Part shown: in pieces, positions 6,378 through 6,640 of the stretch
Position numbering within the stretch: position 1 is the first letter of the stretch
Layout of the letters: every line of letters begins with the position of its first letter
Assembly: GCA_029260695.1 (NCBI GenBank)
Contig: JAJDCT010000438.1
Coordinates: 1 to 6,640, forward strand
Origin: Phycisphaeraceae bacterium
Lineage (GTDB): Bacteria; Planctomycetota; Phycisphaerae; Phycisphaerales; Phycisphaeraceae
DNA: 6,640 nucleotides
Direction: 5' to 3'
The notes under the pieces: model-generated
The model's input: the letters and a program-made list of their open reading frames with translations, nothing else
Database searches by the model: none
What the model was told of the DNA's origin: nothing
Program-made: the position numbers and the translations under genes

Positions 6378-6640
6378 ATGGACACCAAGCCGACCATCCA
6401 AATCGATGACTTTATCAAGCTCGACCTGCGCGTCGCCACCATCACCGCAGCCGAGCCACACCCCAACGCCGATCGCTTGCTAAAACTGCAGGTCGACCTG
6501 GGCGACCACACACGCCAGGTCTGTGCCGGGATCAAGCAGTTCTACGACCCCGAGAACCTGGTGGGCCAACAGATCGTCGTCGTCACCAACCTCAAGCCCC
6601 GCACTATCCGTGGTGAAGAGTCCAACGGCATGCTGTTGGC
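6378..6640 (+). CDS. metG: tRNA-binding OB-fold protein, methionyl-tRNA synthetase beta subunit / C-terminal-domain type, cut by window edge
   Basis: Eighty-seven codons are visible and the gene runs off the right edge. The protein opens with IQIDDFIKLDLRVATITAAE, then HPNADRLLKLQVDLGD, VCAGIKQFYDPENLVGQQIV and NLKPRTIRGEESNGMLLA. This is the characteristic run of the tRNA-binding OB-fold shared by the MetRS C-terminal domain, the separate MetRS beta subunit and Trbp111; family members bind the outer corner of tRNA and raise synthetase affinity, usually as dimers. The frame is stopped upstream by TGA at 6234-6236, so a MetRS catalytic domain cannot precede it; it is therefore free-standing, and the family length of about 110 residues suggests only some 25 are missing. 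The symbol metG is used as databases often apply it to the beta subunit; the catalytic subunit would be encoded elsewhere. It diverges from the AsmA-like gene. Confidence 0.9.
   Translation, partial: MDTKPTIQIDDFIKLDLRVATITAAEPHPNADRLLKLQVDLGDHTRQVCAGIKQFYDPENLVGQQIVVVTNLKPRTIRGEESNGMLL

Noticed and set aside
6378..6461. Upstream extension of the AsmA-like frame to 6461
   Set aside because: It would overlap the start of the well-supported tRNA-binding protein gene on the other strand, and its translation is the antisense of conserved OB-fold codons.

Overview
The window looks like a GC-rich, Gram-negative-type bacterial chromosome, most likely from Planctomycetota and perhaps a Phycisphaerae-like marine lineage. 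This rests on codon and GC character, a secreted sialate O-acetylesterase-type enzyme, a very large single-pass AsmA-like protein with a proline-rich cytoplasmic N-terminus, and a separate MetRS-beta-type tRNA-binding protein. The lineage is an inference, since no rRNA or phylogenetic marker is complete here.

Layout: (1) positions 1-1533, minus strand: a secreted sialate O-acetylesterase-family (SASA/DUF303) protein with its 5' end in the window and its C-terminus cut off by the left edge. (2) 1534-1677: a 144-bp divergent spacer with two overlapping inverted repeats and a clear ribosome binding site for the next gene. (3) 1678-2316, plus strand: a 212-aa membrane-anchored protein of unknown function. 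(4) 2317-2519: a convergent spacer of about 200 bp with G-rich repeats on the left and their inverted counterpart on the right, so that each flanking transcript carries a G-rich tail just after its stop codon. (5) 2520-6278 (start uncertain, possibly 6377), minus strand: a roughly 1250-aa single-pass periplasmic AsmA-like protein with degenerate internal repeats, filling more than half of the window. (6) 6279-6377: a short divergent spacer. (7) 6378 to the right edge, plus strand: the first 87 residues of a tRNA-binding OB-fold protein of the methionyl-tRNA synthetase beta/C-terminal-domain type, apparently free-standing.

The genes are arranged divergently or convergently, with no operon, and do not form an evident pathway. 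They combine a carbohydrate-deacetylating exported enzyme, two envelope proteins (one unknown, one probably linked to envelope or lipid traffic) and a translation-associated protein. I see no mobile element, CRISPR array, tRNA or rRNA, and no convincing evidence of a new multi-gene system. The points most worth a second look are the mirrored G-rich repeats at the convergent junction, the overlapping inverted repeats before the unknown membrane protein, that protein itself, and the repeat architecture of the AsmA-like giant.
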